This document shows, in pieces, positions 44,492 through 56,505 of a stretch of 64,000 nt of DNA. How positions within the stretch are numbered: position 1 is the stretch's first letter; each line of letters begins with the position of its first letter. The translations under genes and the position numbers were made by a program. The notes under the pieces are model-generated. The model was not told the origin of the DNA, did not search any database, and was given only the letters and a program-made list of their open reading frames with translations. The DNA is taken from NCBI GenBank assembly GCA_039881045.1, contig JAYWVB010000045.1:62001-126000 (forward strand). Direction: 5' to 3'. Source of the stretch: Chaetomium olivaceum (lineage: Eukaryota; Ascomycota; Sordariomycetes; Sordariales; Chaetomiaceae).

Positions 44492-46374
44492 TTACAGCTC
44501 CTCCTCCTCCATCTTCATCGGCGGCGCAGCCCGCTCTTGATCCTGGCTTGCCTGAGCAGCCTGAGCCTTGGCGAGTATATCGCCGAGCGCGGGGGGGAAG
44601 CTTCCGCCTGTCGAGTCGCCTCCACCGATAATCGCATCAGCACCACCCAGGCTAGCGCGTGCCTTCTTGAGGGGACTACCGACAACGTTGCTGTCGTCCG
44701 TGAGGCTCTTGCCAAAGATTCCGGCCGCGCCACCAAGAGGCGCAAGACCGCCGGGAGTGGCCGCCTCAGGCGGCGTCGCAATACCGGCGCTAGGGGATTT
44801 GCGAGGGCTCGAGGCGCTATCTGGGTCGGCGGAGTGGGCTCGCTTGAGCTGGAGCAAAATACATATTAGCTTTGCATATAGGTAGATATGAGAGTGGAAA
44901 GTCAATGACATACCCGGATGCGATTCACGCCGTCAGCGAGCTCGCCAGAGAACTGCGCGTCGTCGGGCCTGAGCTTGGACTTGTCATCCTTACTGTCAAT
45001 GTCCTCCATCTTGCTCAGGATCGCGGCGCTGTCGTCATCGTCGTCATCATCGCTATCGGCGTCCATGGCGGTGCTCTCGGCGGCCCCGTTGCTCTTGCGT
45101 GACTTCCTACTCCTCGTCGGCTGACTGTCCCTGTCTCGGAACGCCGAGAAGCCCACGGTACCGCTGGTTTTGAGGGGCCCGAGGCTCGAAAAGTCGACCT
45201 GGCCGGACCGACGCTTCATAGCGGGGGACGTAGTCTGCGGCTTCGGGGGCGCCATGACGCCCATTTTTTGAAGCTGGCCTGGGGTGTATGTCAGCAAACA
45301 ACGGAAACTGGCAATTCTATGCGGTTGAGAACACTTACGCTCGCCGCGGTAAAAGAAGGTAAACACTGCATACGGCTTGTCTGGCCCGTCGATGCCCGTC
45401 ACCGTCTGAGTGCTAATCGTCTTGGGATCTAGCGTCTTCGGTTTGGCAAAACTAGTGGTATGCTCGACATCGGCATCGATCCCGTTCGAACCCCCTTTGC
45501 CCTCGTCCTCTGAGGAATCGTCATGGGCGTCGAACTGGGGTGAATACTCCCCTTTCTTGATTTCGCCCGAAGCGATCACGCGGAACATGGCAACCTTTAT
45601 CTGACCCGTGGCCTCGGGCGGCTCGTCATCGTCGGATGACGAGATGGAATCCTCGTCAAAGACGGCTTCGACAGGGGAACGCTCGTCGGCACCGTACCGG
45701 AGGGTGCCCCGCGGCTTGCTAGAGCCCTCGACGTCCATACCCATGCCCTCTTCGGACTGCTGCTTTTGCCGTCTCCTACGCTTTTCGAACTTTTGTCTCC
45801 GACGCTCCAGCTTCTCGGCCGCGTCGTGGCCCTTCAGGTCGAGGCCATTGAGCCACCGTTCCAGGCCGACCTCGCGGAAGAGGAACTCGCGCTCGGCAAG
45901 ACCACCGCCCTCGGCGTCGGGAACTTGAACCCACCGGCTATTGACCCAGGTCTCCTCGCCGGGACGCAATAGGGTAGCGACCTCTTCCTTTCCTCTTCCA
46001 TCAAAGTAGATATAGGCGGCGATGGTCTCGTTCTCGCTGTTGGTCATGGGAATGTAGGGCGTGACGACGCCATGGAACTTGCCGCGCTCACCGGTGCTGG
46101 AGGGCAGCGGGCCGACGAGCTGGGGCTTCGGGTTCGGATTTTCGGGGGTGGCCTTGCACGCCGAGTAGGGTATCGTGAGGCCCGGGGTCAAGAGGGTAAT
46201 GGAGATCGCGAACTTGGCCGGTTCGGGCTTGTTGGAGTCGCCGCTGAGCTGGGGCTGCGGGACGGGGATGTACGAGTTGATCCGGGAGACGCGAGATTGC
46301 TTCTGCACGCCGTGCTCCGGCAGCGGCATTCCATTGGCATGGATGCTCACCGCGATGCCCTTGAAGCAGGGCAT
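44492..46374 (-). CDS. DUF7918 domain protein
   Basis: Exons are 46374-45339, 45278-44914 and 44848-44492, giving 585 aa; the frame is intact. The start is taken at MPCFKGIAVSIHANGMPLPE because the open frame upstream has no ATG. The N-terminal beta-rich domain (about residues 1-180) has SRINSYIPVPQP, ISITLLTPGL, YIYFDGRGKEE and WVNSRWVQVPD. It is followed by a basic helix (RRRQKFEKRRRRQKQQ) and, after an acidic linker, by YAVFTFFYRGERQLQKMGVM across intron 1, which closes the DUF7918 signature. The C-terminal half is disordered: basic SRKSRKSNG, an Asp run, then SADPDSASSPRKSPS. The family is widespread in filamentous fungi and its function is unknown. The basic and acidic tracts suggest a nuclear protein (inference). 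Confidence 0.82.
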
Positions 46375-47699
46375 GACAGGCGGTGGGTAGGTTTGGCTGC
46401 TCGGGAGGGTCAAACCCCACTGTCGGACGGTAACTGCGCGATGGCTAGGCACTACCCCGCGCTTTGTCGGGTGGCGGGGAAGGGATCGTTTTGTGTTTTT
46501 CGGTGGTGGTTTTGCGGAGGAGGTTGTTGCTGCTACTCTTTGCGGTGAGGGTAAAAAGTCGGTAGGAATGTGGCCGGTGGTCTAAAACTAAAGAAAGGTG
46601 CCGAGGTGGGGGAAGGTGGACAAAGTCCAGACAGGGCCCGTTTTCGAGGAGAGGAGACTTTACGAGTTGCCGACCAAAAACAGAAGCTTTCCTTTGCCCT
46701 TTGTGCCAGTCACCTGTCGACCCGATCACTTGGGTGTATATCTTGACAACGATTTTGTTGCAAAATGTGGCTCGCCGTCTCCCAGAGTCCCAAGTCCCCA
46801 AAAATGGTAGGAAGGTGCACGGGGTGGGCAGAAGATGGGTCTGGCGGGATGGGGCAGGGGCTGGATGGGTTCTTGGGGCTTCTGCGTTGGCAGTAGGGGA
46901 TTTAGAGGGGTTGGGCCGTGCAAACGCCGCCAGGCGGGCCGGGGGGGGGGACAGCCCTGACGCGGTCAAGGCAAACCGATTGTGGTGGTTTATTTGGATC
47001 GCCGTAGTGTTGGCGAGATGAGCCAGCTAATTGCCCAGCTGGCCATTCGCGTTCTTAGGTTGTCGAACTGGCAAAAACTGGCGAGGAGGTCAATCGGAAT
47101 CTGAGGCTGAAGTTGCAAATGACGGCGCTGAGTCGGAGAGAGGAGGTCTAGTGACGATTGGAGCAGAGCGACCTGACGCACGCACCTGAGAGGTTGCACT
47201 GCTGGCCGGGGGCGGGCTGCTGCCGGACGCTGTGTGCACGGGCCTCTATTATGCGGCAACTGGCGGCGGGCACTGGAGGGCAGCAGCCTCGAGAAGCTCA
47301 GGTTTAGGTCTCTTGGTTTTTTTTGGATTGTTGAGTTGAGGCATTGAAATGGCCCCGCTTTGGGCGTTTTGCAGAAGCCGCCAGCACAGTGCCCAGCGGC
47401 ATTGGAATGAGTTGGCAGCACCTGTTCCTGTTCCTGGTGCCTGACAGGTGTGCAGTCATGCGGATCGGATGGATGCTGTCATCAACAACCGAGCCACCGC
47501 CAGACAGGTAAGGTACCTTGGTTGACAACGAACCTGATGTTTGATGGCACTCAGCATTTGCATTGTTGACTTGAAAATCGAGGTAAAAGGACTAAAGAAT
47601 CAAAGTGGTCACGGCTTGCTTGGAATGTTATTATTAGCTGATTACCCCATCCGTCACTCCAGTCACTATCTCGTAATAGAACACAACACCGAAACATCA
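46375..47699. other. Intergenic region between DUF7918 gene and seipin
   Basis: No gene seen in 1.3 kb. It contains the promoter of the DUF7918 gene (left) and the 3' flank of the seipin gene (right). Long Pro/Ser-rich open frames here are compositional. Confidence 0.5.
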
Positions 47700-49336
47700 T
47701 CAATCCCCATTCCCATGTACTGAAATGTCCTCACTCGACAAGAGATTTCTCCTTCTCACAAGCCCTTCCCTCACTTGGCTACTACTTGAACCAGTCCCGG
47801 TATCCAAATCCTTTGGCTCGGGCCGCTCCTCCCGCTTCACCTCGTTCTCATCATCCGCTTCGGTACTCGACCCGGTCTCGAACGAGGGCACATTCGCCAT
47901 TTTCCCCGTGTCTTCCTCTTCCGTCTTTATCCGCCCCGCCCCTAGAGCAGAAGAAGACGAACCCTCGGTCTTGAAAGTGCCTTCCTCGTCCTTGGCTATA
48001 TCCTTTCCCCTATCCTTCTCGGCCATCCTCCCCTCATAACCCCGGTCTCCCCCATCGTCGTCCTCACTACCTCCAGTCTCCTCCCCATCCCCCCCACCCT
48101 CTCCACCCTCCTCGTCTTCGTCGCCCTCCTCCTCTTCCCCATCACTCCCGTCCTCCCCCTTATCCCGACCCCCAAGCGTAACCCCATCACAACCAACACC
48201 ATCACCATCGCCACCATCTCCACCCCCCAAAACGCCGCCGTAAAGAGCACAAACGCAGTAACCCTCCAACGGTACATAAACCCCTGCAAACCATGCAACC
48301 TCGCCACCAACGTCACGCGCGCGTCATACACCTGGATCCCTGGCCGGCCTGGACCTCCAGGAGCAGACTATCCGGCAGCACGCGGGCGGCGTCGCGGCGC
48401 GGCAACGAAAACGCCAAACCCTCGGTCATGGGCACGGACAGGCGCACGGCGGCGGCGCCGCGCGGGGCGAGCAGGTGGTAGCCGAGGAAGAGGATGCGTG
48501 ACGCCAAGGAAGCGAGCGGGTCGACATAGGGGATGAGAGCGGGCCGCGCGGTGGTGTGCACGATGGTGTGGGAGGCGAGGAAGGACGGGAGGTCGAGGCG
48601 GGTGGGTTGGAGGAGGGCGTCGAGGGAGTGCCAGGAGGAGGAGGAGGAGGATGAGGATGATGATGGTGGTGGTTCGGTTGCGGGGTCGTCGGAGAGCGGC
48701 CGGGCCGGTAGTAGGTAGGGGACGGATTTGGTGGTGGTAATTATTGGGACGGTATCGGAGGCGGTGGGGCCCGGGGACAGGAGGTGTAGCGCGAGCATGA
48801 AGTTGCCGCGATCGAGGTTGGCAGGGGAGCGCGGAAGAGTAAGTGAAACTGTTATGTCGTAGGCTTGGCGGTTGGCTATGCCCTTGAAGGAGGCAATGCC
48901 GAAAGGGTTGGGGCCGACGCTGTGATCTGTCAGTACCTGCACCCATGGTAATGACTGGCCGTCTATGAGGGCGAAAGGTAAACATACCCATACTGCAAAT
49001 GCACCGGGACGGTCGTTTCCAGCGTCGGGAGATACTTGTAGTATAAAAAGAAATAACCGAGGGCCGCTGGGACGTAGAGCAGGACCCCGGCGATGGCGAA
49101 CAGCGTCGTCCCCATCACCAACCTATGGAGCCACGGGGAGGACACCACAGCATGAACGCGACGACCAACGCTATGGACGGCATTTTGTCCTATGGCTATT
49201 ACCCCCCAAGAAATATCTGCAACTGCTTGCTTGGCTTCATCCAGGGCCTGTGCCTAGAAATATGTTGGGTTAGCCAAGTGAAGGCAGGAAAGGGAGGGAA
49301 TCCCTAGTTAGGGTCGAGCAATGACCCGCTTACCAT
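47700..49336 (-). CDS. SEI1: Seipin homologue (lipid-droplet biogenesis), frame broken by two indels
   Basis: Exons are 49336-49334 (ATG alone, tentative), 49253-48988 and 48919-47700; about 496 aa. The corrected length divides by three, which supports the model. Topology fits seipin. An N-terminal helix (TTLFAIAGVLLYVPAALGYF) is followed by the lumenal beta-sandwich: TVPVHLQYGVGPNPFGIASF, NRQAYDITVSLTLPRSPANL, RGNFMLALHLLSP and VQVYDARVTLVARLHGL-type sequence. A second helix follows (TAFVLFTAAFWGVEMVAMVM). Seipin forms ER rings at lipid-droplet contact sites. The cytosolic tail is a long acidic Glu/Asp/Gly run ending EDISVHGNGD. Frame breaks near 48338 and 48182, each one missing base in a C run (+ strand), separate the blocks. 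A Ser run (10 residues) interrupts the lumenal domain. Confidence 0.85.
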
Positions 49337-50064
49337 TTCATTTATCAACGACGCCCTTTCTCATTTATGGCAGTACTCTCGCCTCGTAATAACGAATGTC
49401 TAATTTTGAGAATCGAGGAATGAGGCATTGAGGCCATGCGATGGGTTTTGTTTGGGGGTTGGGATGAGGATGGGATGAAAGTTAAAGTGGGGAGCTCTTG
49501 CAGCACATGCCTCTCAACTCGCTGCAGCATGCCACCACGCAGTTCGCCCTGATGTCATGTCTTGGCATTTTATAGAACTACCGGCAGCACCCTATCTCCC
49601 CTACATAATAAGTTGGTTGTCACGGTCTGGAAACGAGGACTCAAAATACAGTGTAACACGGGAATCATTCAATTTGTTCATAAATACACATGCTAACATG
49701 ACACGCTAACAGCCCAACTCGTCAAAAACCGCATCAAGAACGACATCAAATCCGTACAAGACATCTCATCAGAAGAAGATTAAATGCACCCCCTGGGTCA
49801 ACTCAACAACCGCTCCCCAAACTCCCCGCTGAATGCTCTAGACATGTTTCTCGCACTCTGGCACTCTCCTCAAAGCTTAAAGCAGCCCAAAAGCACCAAA
49901 CATCACCAAACCCTCACCCGACCCGTCCAACATAACATATCGTTGGCTAGCCTCACCAAATAGGAGGCACCTCACGAAAGGCACCTCACTAAACCGTAAC
50001 TTCCACACGTAGTACACCTCATCCAGCCCCTCAAAAAACAGGGCATGTCAGAGAAGAGGCCTGC
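49337..50064. other. Intergenic region
   Basis: About 0.7 kb between the seipin start (left, minus strand) and the stop of the F-BAR gene (50065, minus strand). No open frame with recognisable content. Confidence 0.5.
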
Positions 50065-53000
50065 CTAGCAAGGCTGCAAATAATTGCTCGGGACCAGCCC
50101 AACCTGCCCGGCGCCGCCGTGCACGGTGGCCTCCCACCAGCCATCATCCTGGTGCCGCAGGATGGCCAGCATGTCGCCCTTGGCAAACCCCAGCTCCTCG
50201 GGTATCGCGGGCTGGTACATGTACAGTGCGCGTGCTGAGAATAAGGTGTTAGTATCGAATTCATGTTTCCCTGAATGGTTGTGATGGGAAAAAGGCGGGG
50301 GATGAAAGCAAGGAAGGAAGGAGAAGAAGGAGATAGAGAAGAAGACAAAAACAATAAAAAAAAGAGGCGACTCACCAAAATGCAAAATGGGCCTCCCATC
50401 CCTCGTAAACCGATTCGGATCCGCCGCCACACTCTTACTCCTCACCCTCGAACTCCCCGCCGGCTGCACCTGCCCCGGTCCCTCATACAGACTCATGCCA
50501 CGCATGCTCATGCTCGTAGCCGTGTTCGACCGGTTATGCCGCCCGCGCACCGACCCGCCATAGCCATCATCCTGCTCCTGCTGCTGTTGTCTCTGCTGTT
50601 GCTGCTGCTGCTGGCCATACCCCCCCTGCCCACTGCCCCGGAGGAAACCGGCGCGAGCTGCACGGCCATGTCCATCCCCCGTCGGCTGCCCATGCTCATG
50701 CTGCTGCCGGGACGGGCAGACCCGTGCCCGCCGCTGGCGCTGTGGTCCTGCGTGGAGCCGCGCGGGCTGTAGACGCCCGAGGGGGCCGGGCTGGTAGCGG
50801 TGCGGCGGGCGCTGCTGCCGTAGGGCGAGGGGCTGGCGGCGGAGGCGCGCGGGGAGTAAGGGGCCGGGCTGGTGGCGCGCGCCATCTCGTTGGGCGAGGC
50901 GGCGGTCGTGGCGGAGCCGCGGTGGCCGTTGTAGCTGTTACTGTTGTAGCTGTTGTTGTGACTCTGGTTGTTGCTGTTGCCGCCGTAGTACGCGGCGTCC
51001 GAGCCGCGCTTGTTCGTTGACATGCTCAGCCCGCTGACCGAGCCGCGCTGACTGCCCGCGTACGGCGCTGGCGAGACGGAACGATGGGAAGGGGAGGCGG
51101 GGTAGTGCCGGCTCGCGCGGGAGCTCGGCCGCGGTGAGACACTGCGCTGCCCCCCGGGGGACACGGCGCGTGGGATGTCGCTGCTGCTGTTTCGTCCGGT
51201 GCCTGGGCGACTACCGTATCCGCCGTTACCTCCGCCGGAACTGGGGCGGTCGGACGCGGTGAAGAGGCTGCGGGTTTGTTGCTGGAATTTCTGAGAGGAT
51301 TCCTTCATCGCCCTGGAGGTCACTGCTGGCGGAGGCACGCCGAGACGCTGGATTTGCGTTTGCTGGTCGTAGGATGGCGGTGGGGTTCCGCGCATGCCGG
51401 CGGCTACCACGCTATTGTTGTTCCCCGGCACCATGGAGCGCGACGGGCTAGCGCCAGGGGCGGGCGTCGCGATACCATGGTAGTGGTCTGCTGACATCCT
51501 CGATCCCCCGTTCTTTCCGCCTGTCACGCCCTTCAGTTCGGCCAGGGCCAACGCAATAGGATCATCTTCAGGGGTGGCTGGTGCGGCATCCTGCTTGCGG
51601 CGATCGGGCGTCTCCACAGGGAAGACGTTGCCCCCGACATTGAGTGCGAGGCTCGCGTTAGCTGCAATAGGATCCGGGCTGACGCTCCGCTCCGGCCCGA
51701 TAATCTGGTTCTGGCTCTCTCTGGCGGGAGGAGCAGCAAGTTGTGGCCGATTGTTGTTGGCAGCAGGCGGGTTCCACGTGTTCCGACTCGTCGGCGCCAC
51801 CTCCTTGGTACTCTTCCGTCGGAAAGGGCTATGGTTCTGGAAAAATCCGCTCTTCTTCTTAAGAACCTTCTTATCGGGAGACGCCGGTGGAGGGGCGGCG
51901 GGCTGCTCTTGCTTAGCCGGAGACGCGGGCGCTGGGGGCTCTTGACTAGAGAATGACGTCTCGCTGTGCGAGCCTCTGCTAGAGGGGCGCGCAGACGACG
52001 TCGACGGCGCCGTGCTCAAGTCCGATGCCGTTGGCCTGCAGAGCATGGTCATGCCATCCATCGGGTACGGGTCGTGAGGAACAGGCGCAAACTCGTTGGG
52101 GTCGTAGTCCACGTTGCTGGCCTGCGGCGGCTGGTATCCCTTGGGTGCCTGGGCGTTCGACCGTTGGGTGTTCTGTTGTTGGGGGATTGTCGGCACCTTC
52201 TGTGGCGTCACAGCGCGACCTCTCGGCTCTGTTGGACGGGAGCATCGCCATGCCCAAGATCCCGAGCCAACGCCGAGTTGGGGTCGTGGTGAGACTCGAA
52301 CATGGAGGGCTGGGGCGATGACGAGCGGAAAGCCGGGTTGATGCTTCTTGGAAACTGCGCGACCGAGTAGTTGTCGTCTTCAGACACCTCCGACTGTGCG
52401 TCAACGTCACCGCGGCAGAAGTTGATGTACTTTGGTGGGTCAGGGATCTCCTGGCCAGTCCCCCTGTCCTTGATGAAGGTGTAGATGTCCTTCTCCACCT
52501 CCATCTTCTCGAGCGACAGCCGGATCTTCTCGCACGACGAATCGTCGCTCACACAAACGGTCGAGGCGATGTTGGCGAAGGTCCACAGACTGCTCTTGGA
52601 GAAATCGAGACGCTCCTCTTCCAGGTCCTGGAACTTGTCGGCGGCCGCCTTCCATTCCCTATTCCAGCGGGCGGTCGTCTCCTCCAGGGCCTTGACAGCG
52701 GCCTCGTACTCCGTGTTAGATGTTGCCAAGCTAATCTGCGTCTTCTCAAGCTTGGCCTTGTTTTTTCTCTCTTCCTGGCCCATAACCATGTGACCCTGAG
52801 CGAGATAGCCCTTAATTTTGAGACATTCCTGCTCATAGCGGTCGCGGGTCTACAGCTGTTAATACCACATCCGGCGTATGCCATCAATTTCACTCTTACG
52901 CACCTTGTTGACCTGCTGCGTCTGCTGCACCTTGGTCTTTAGCAGCTTCTCCACCGTGTTCTGCACGATCTTGCGGCGCTCCTTCATGGCACCGGCGAAG

Positions 53001-53507
53001 GCGGCAAGCGGTTCTTCCAGCTCGCTCTTCATTTGCGCTGCCACCTGCTGGTGCTGCTTGGCCATCATCTCCACCTCGCCGCGCATAACATCGAGCGACG
53101 TCTTCAGGGTGCCCGTCTCTTGCGACCCCAGCGCCTTGCGCGACAGCGACATGAGCTTTCGGGCATATTCGTCCTCGATGGATGCGCGTGCTGTTCCGGG
53201 GTTATCGTCAGTGATATGCCCAGAGAATGCCCACCCCCCCAAATACTTAAAAGGTAAGCGTAAAAGCAAGGTAAAGCTCACCGCCGTAGAAGTTGCGAAG
53301 TTCGTCGCATGTCTGCTTCGCATTGTGCATGCGCTCCAAGAGGGGCGTTACACCGGCATCGTCCTTTCCCCAGAAGTTGTTGGCGACTGTAACATGGTGT
53401 TAGTTACCTATTTAGTCGATGAAGTTGTCATGGCTTCGTTCATGTCGAACTCCTCCATACGTACAGGAAAGGGCGACGGCCGGTGCGTCGGAGATTGTGG
53501 CCGGCAT
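50065..53507 (-). CDS. F-BAR/SH3 cytokinesis protein, Cdc15/Imp2/Hof1 family (frame broken by two indels)
   Basis: Exons are 53507-53465, 53386-53282, 53190-52904, 52849-50376 and 50234-50065; 1026 aa after correction. The N-terminal F-BAR domain (residues about 15-300) begins SFANNFWGKDDAG and has LLERMHNAKQTCDELRNFYG, ARASIEDEYARKLMSLSRKA and VEKLLKTKVQQTQQVNKTRD. A 600-residue disordered Ser/Pro/Gln-rich linker follows. The last 60 residues form an SH3 domain: ARALYMYQPAIPEELGFAKG, DDGWWEATVHGGAGQVGLVP and SNYLQP. These proteins bend membrane and scaffold the actomyosin ring and septum machinery. The linker has many S/T-P sites, likely phospho-regulated. Frame breaks near 52220 and 50623 each need one added base; the total then divides by three. 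Confidence 0.9.
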
Positions 53508-54220
53508 TACGCCTTACTACGGAGCAGTCGAGGAGCGGAGCCGGGGATGGACCAAATTGTTTGCTTCCCACGGCACAGACCAAATGGAAATGCGAAATAC
53601 AGGTTACTGGTGTCAAACACAGAAACCCGCCTCTCTCATAAGCGCAAAAAGACGAAAAAAGGCGTCCAAATATTGTCTGGGAATATCGCAATCGCCGGCA
53701 ACAAAGAAATGCGGCTAAAGAGTGTAGGTGAAAGCAATTCAGCAATTCTGGGGTGAATTGTGGAAAGTTTCGACGTGGCACAGCGAGCTGGACATGCAGG
53801 GCAGCGAACAGGTTGTTGACCTTCCTCCTGCTGAGGATAGGGCGATCGGTTGCTAAGGGCAACACGCCTTGCCGCCAGCCTGCAGCTGGAAATGCATTGG
53901 CGCTGCACCACTCAGGCCGCATGCTTGAGACGCTGCATTGGCGCCGAAATCTGAGACCCACAAGCCGATGCAACTTCCAGTCGGGTCCGATTCTTTCCCA
54001 GTCAATTCCACATCCAATTGCATGTGTCTGAAAATCGGATGAGTGCTGTTTTGGATGGAAAAAGGCACCAATGCGTTGTCATCCATCCCGGCATGGCCAT
54101 GGAGCTTGGAGGATGGAATGGATCATGGCCTCTTTGCTGAATTTGCATTATGTATCGCTTAATTCCCAATCCCTATCATGGGAAGCAACGGCAGGTAATT
54201 AGTGTAGGTAGGTCACTCAC
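53508..54220. other. Intergenic region
   Basis: About 0.7 kb holding the promoter of the F-BAR gene and the 3' flank of the IMPACT-domain gene. No coding evidence. Confidence 0.5.
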
Positions 54221-56153
54221 TCAATTAGAGTTCCCGGTCTCTGCCCTCTTCAACTTCAACACGTCGCTCAACTTGATCTTCCCTTTCGCACCCCAGCCCG
54301 CCGTCCCGCTCTCCACATCGGGCCTCACCGCAATGTACCTGTCCAACAGCGTTAGCCAACTCATGTCCAATTGGAACCTGTCGGGTGTAATTCGGCAGGA
54401 AAAGTCAACAGGTACGAGCACAATTGACTGCCGCCACAACCCAAGCCCAGGAATTGACTTACCAGCCCCACGCTCGCCTGTCCAGCTCAGCCGCACCCAG
54501 GTGGCCAGCCCAGCTGTCGAACACAATCCTCAGCGCACCAAGCAGGAGCCCCAGATTCTCCTCCTTCTCTGCCTCCAGCGCCTTCAGCGTCTTGGCCTTC
54601 TTCAGACTCTTCTCCATAGCACCATCTCCTGGCGGGGCAGCGACGGCGGCGCCCCCAAAACTCCGCAGCAGATACGCCCTCGCCTGCTCCGGCCGATGAG
54701 TCTGCATGCCCACGTCCCCCGTAGCGGCATGCATCTTCACCCCACTCCCATACCCTCCCACCACAGCGGTTTTCCCGGCCCGCATAGCCTCCAGATCTAA
54801 CCCCCACAGCGCCTCCCCGCCCAGCGAAACCTCCGCCCCGGTCTTGCGCAACCGTTCCCCCAGCGCAGCCGAGACGCAAGTGCGCATCAGCCTCCAGCGG
54901 TCCGGGCCGAGCATGGTGCCGCCGAACCAGCGGGTCAGCACGACGAGGGTGTCCACTGTCCCGGACTCGCGCATCACGCGCAGCATCAGGTCGCCGCAGC
55001 CCGTCTCGCCGTCGTCGAAGCTCTCCTCGTGCACGCGGCTGATGGCCGAGAAGGCGTCACGTGGCGGCCGCAGCCGGTAGGCCCACGCGTTGTGCGTGGC
55101 TGTCTGGAGGTGGGGGACGTCCGCGAGGAGGGCCTGGATGAGGGACTTGCGCTGGGTGGGGTCGCTCATGTGTATGGCGCGCGCGACGAAGGTCGAGTCT
55201 TTGAGGGTGATGGGCTGGCTGGTGGCCCATGTTGGTTTGGAAGGGGGGTTGTTGGAGGTTGGTCCGGTGGGTGTGATTTCTTCGTCCGTCTTGATATGTG
55301 TCCCTGGGGCGGAACTGCTTGCTCTGACTGTGCTGTCGTCCGCCTTGCCGTCTTGCTCGCCCACCACCTCCTCTCCCTTCCATTCGTAACCCCCCCTTTT
55401 GAGCACGGCAATTTCTCTGCCCAGTACCTTCACTCGAGGCTGTCCTTCTCCCCATCCTTCCTGATCCGCACTTGGGCCCTTATTGATACCCAGACTGACG
55501 GCTTTTGACCTCGAGTTTGCACTGACAACTGCCTGGCCTAGGCTGAGCCGGCTGGATAGCGGCTGTTCGGGCATGGTATGTCGTAGGACCTCGACCGCGA
55601 ACGCAAGAACCAGCGGTGCCCTGTTCGTCTCGATTATTGAATTTGAGATGCGTTCCTCGTCCAGGCACAATGGCAACTCGAGCGATTTTTCCAGCTCTTG
55701 TGGTGTCAGATCCACGGCCTCGGCCATGAACGGGTTGGTCTTGGTCCGTTTTGTTTGCGGCGTAACTGAGTCTGGGGCTCCACGCTTGTTTGCAACAGAT
55801 GGCCCACGCTTGAGCACCGCCTTGCAAGCATTTTGCAGTGCTCTGCCGCTCTTCTCGTCCTTGATCGCCGACTGTACTGTTCCGAGGGGAGCTTCGGCGA
55901 TCTGCTTGATGCTGTGGACGGCATGAGCCGGGGTATTTCCAGAGGTACGAGGTAGACAGACACAGACCGGTTTCCCAACCTCTGGTCCGTTCCTTGGGCC
56001 GGTATGCACTGAATATAAGCATGAATTATTTGCTTACCTTCTCAGGTCGGCAGCCTGGAGAGCTTTGATCTGCGTCATGGCCTGCATCATCGGTGTCTTC
56101 CGTCCGACCGTAATGAGCCGGAGAAGCTCCTGCAGGTCTTGTTGTGTCGCCAT
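54221..56153 (-). CDS. IMPACT/UPF0029-domain protein
   Basis: Exons are 56153-56038, 55911-54463 and 54338-54221; 560 aa; intact frame. It starts MATQQDLQELLRLITVGRKT. Residues 39-100 carry SIKQIAEAPLGTVQSAIKDE and a basic stretch GAPDSVTPQTKRTKTNPFM. A helical block follows (VDLTPQELEKSLELPLCLDE). The IMPACT domain lies around residues 280-400: DSTFVARAIHMSDPTQRKSL, THNAWAYRLRPP, SFDDGETGCGDLMLRVM and VVLTRWFGGTMLGPDRWRLM. The tail continues across the last intron into YIAVRPDVESGTAGWGAKGK. Yeast Yih1 and mammalian IMPACT use this domain with an RWD domain to restrain Gcn2. Here the RWD is absent and a different N-terminal region is present, so the Gcn2 link should not be assumed. Confidence 0.82.
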
Positions 56154-56505
56154 CTTTGATGATCAGTGCCTGCGAGAGCCAGTTTTGATTGAAAGTTGAA
56201 CTTGTGTCATTGAAGATGGAAGGTTGAACCCGCCATGTCGGAGACGAAGTGACGAACCATGACATCCTTGCTCTTGTTAGAAAGGAGGTAAAATTGGCTT
56301 ACGTAAACGCAATGAGAGACCAGGATTGGCCCAAAAAGGACCTTGCTCAAACGAAACCTTGAAGTTCAACACCGTCTCACAGAAACAGGAAGTTACCTTA
56401 GATATCACGGCAACAAAACTCAGTTAACCTCACGGATTTGGCGCCATGATGAAAAGGTGACATTCTTAGACGATATTTGGAGCATAACCCCACATAACGG
56501 CCACT
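56154..56505. promoter_or_regulatory. Short divergent promoter region
   Basis: Only 352 bp separate the start of the IMPACT-domain gene (minus) from the Oms1-like start (plus). Both promoters must share this interval. No distinctive element recognised. Confidence 0.5.

Noticed and set aside
46445..46969. Pro/Ser-rich 174-codon minus-strand frame
   Set aside because: Lies in the promoter region of the DUF7918 gene; low complexity, no start-site logic and no homologous features.
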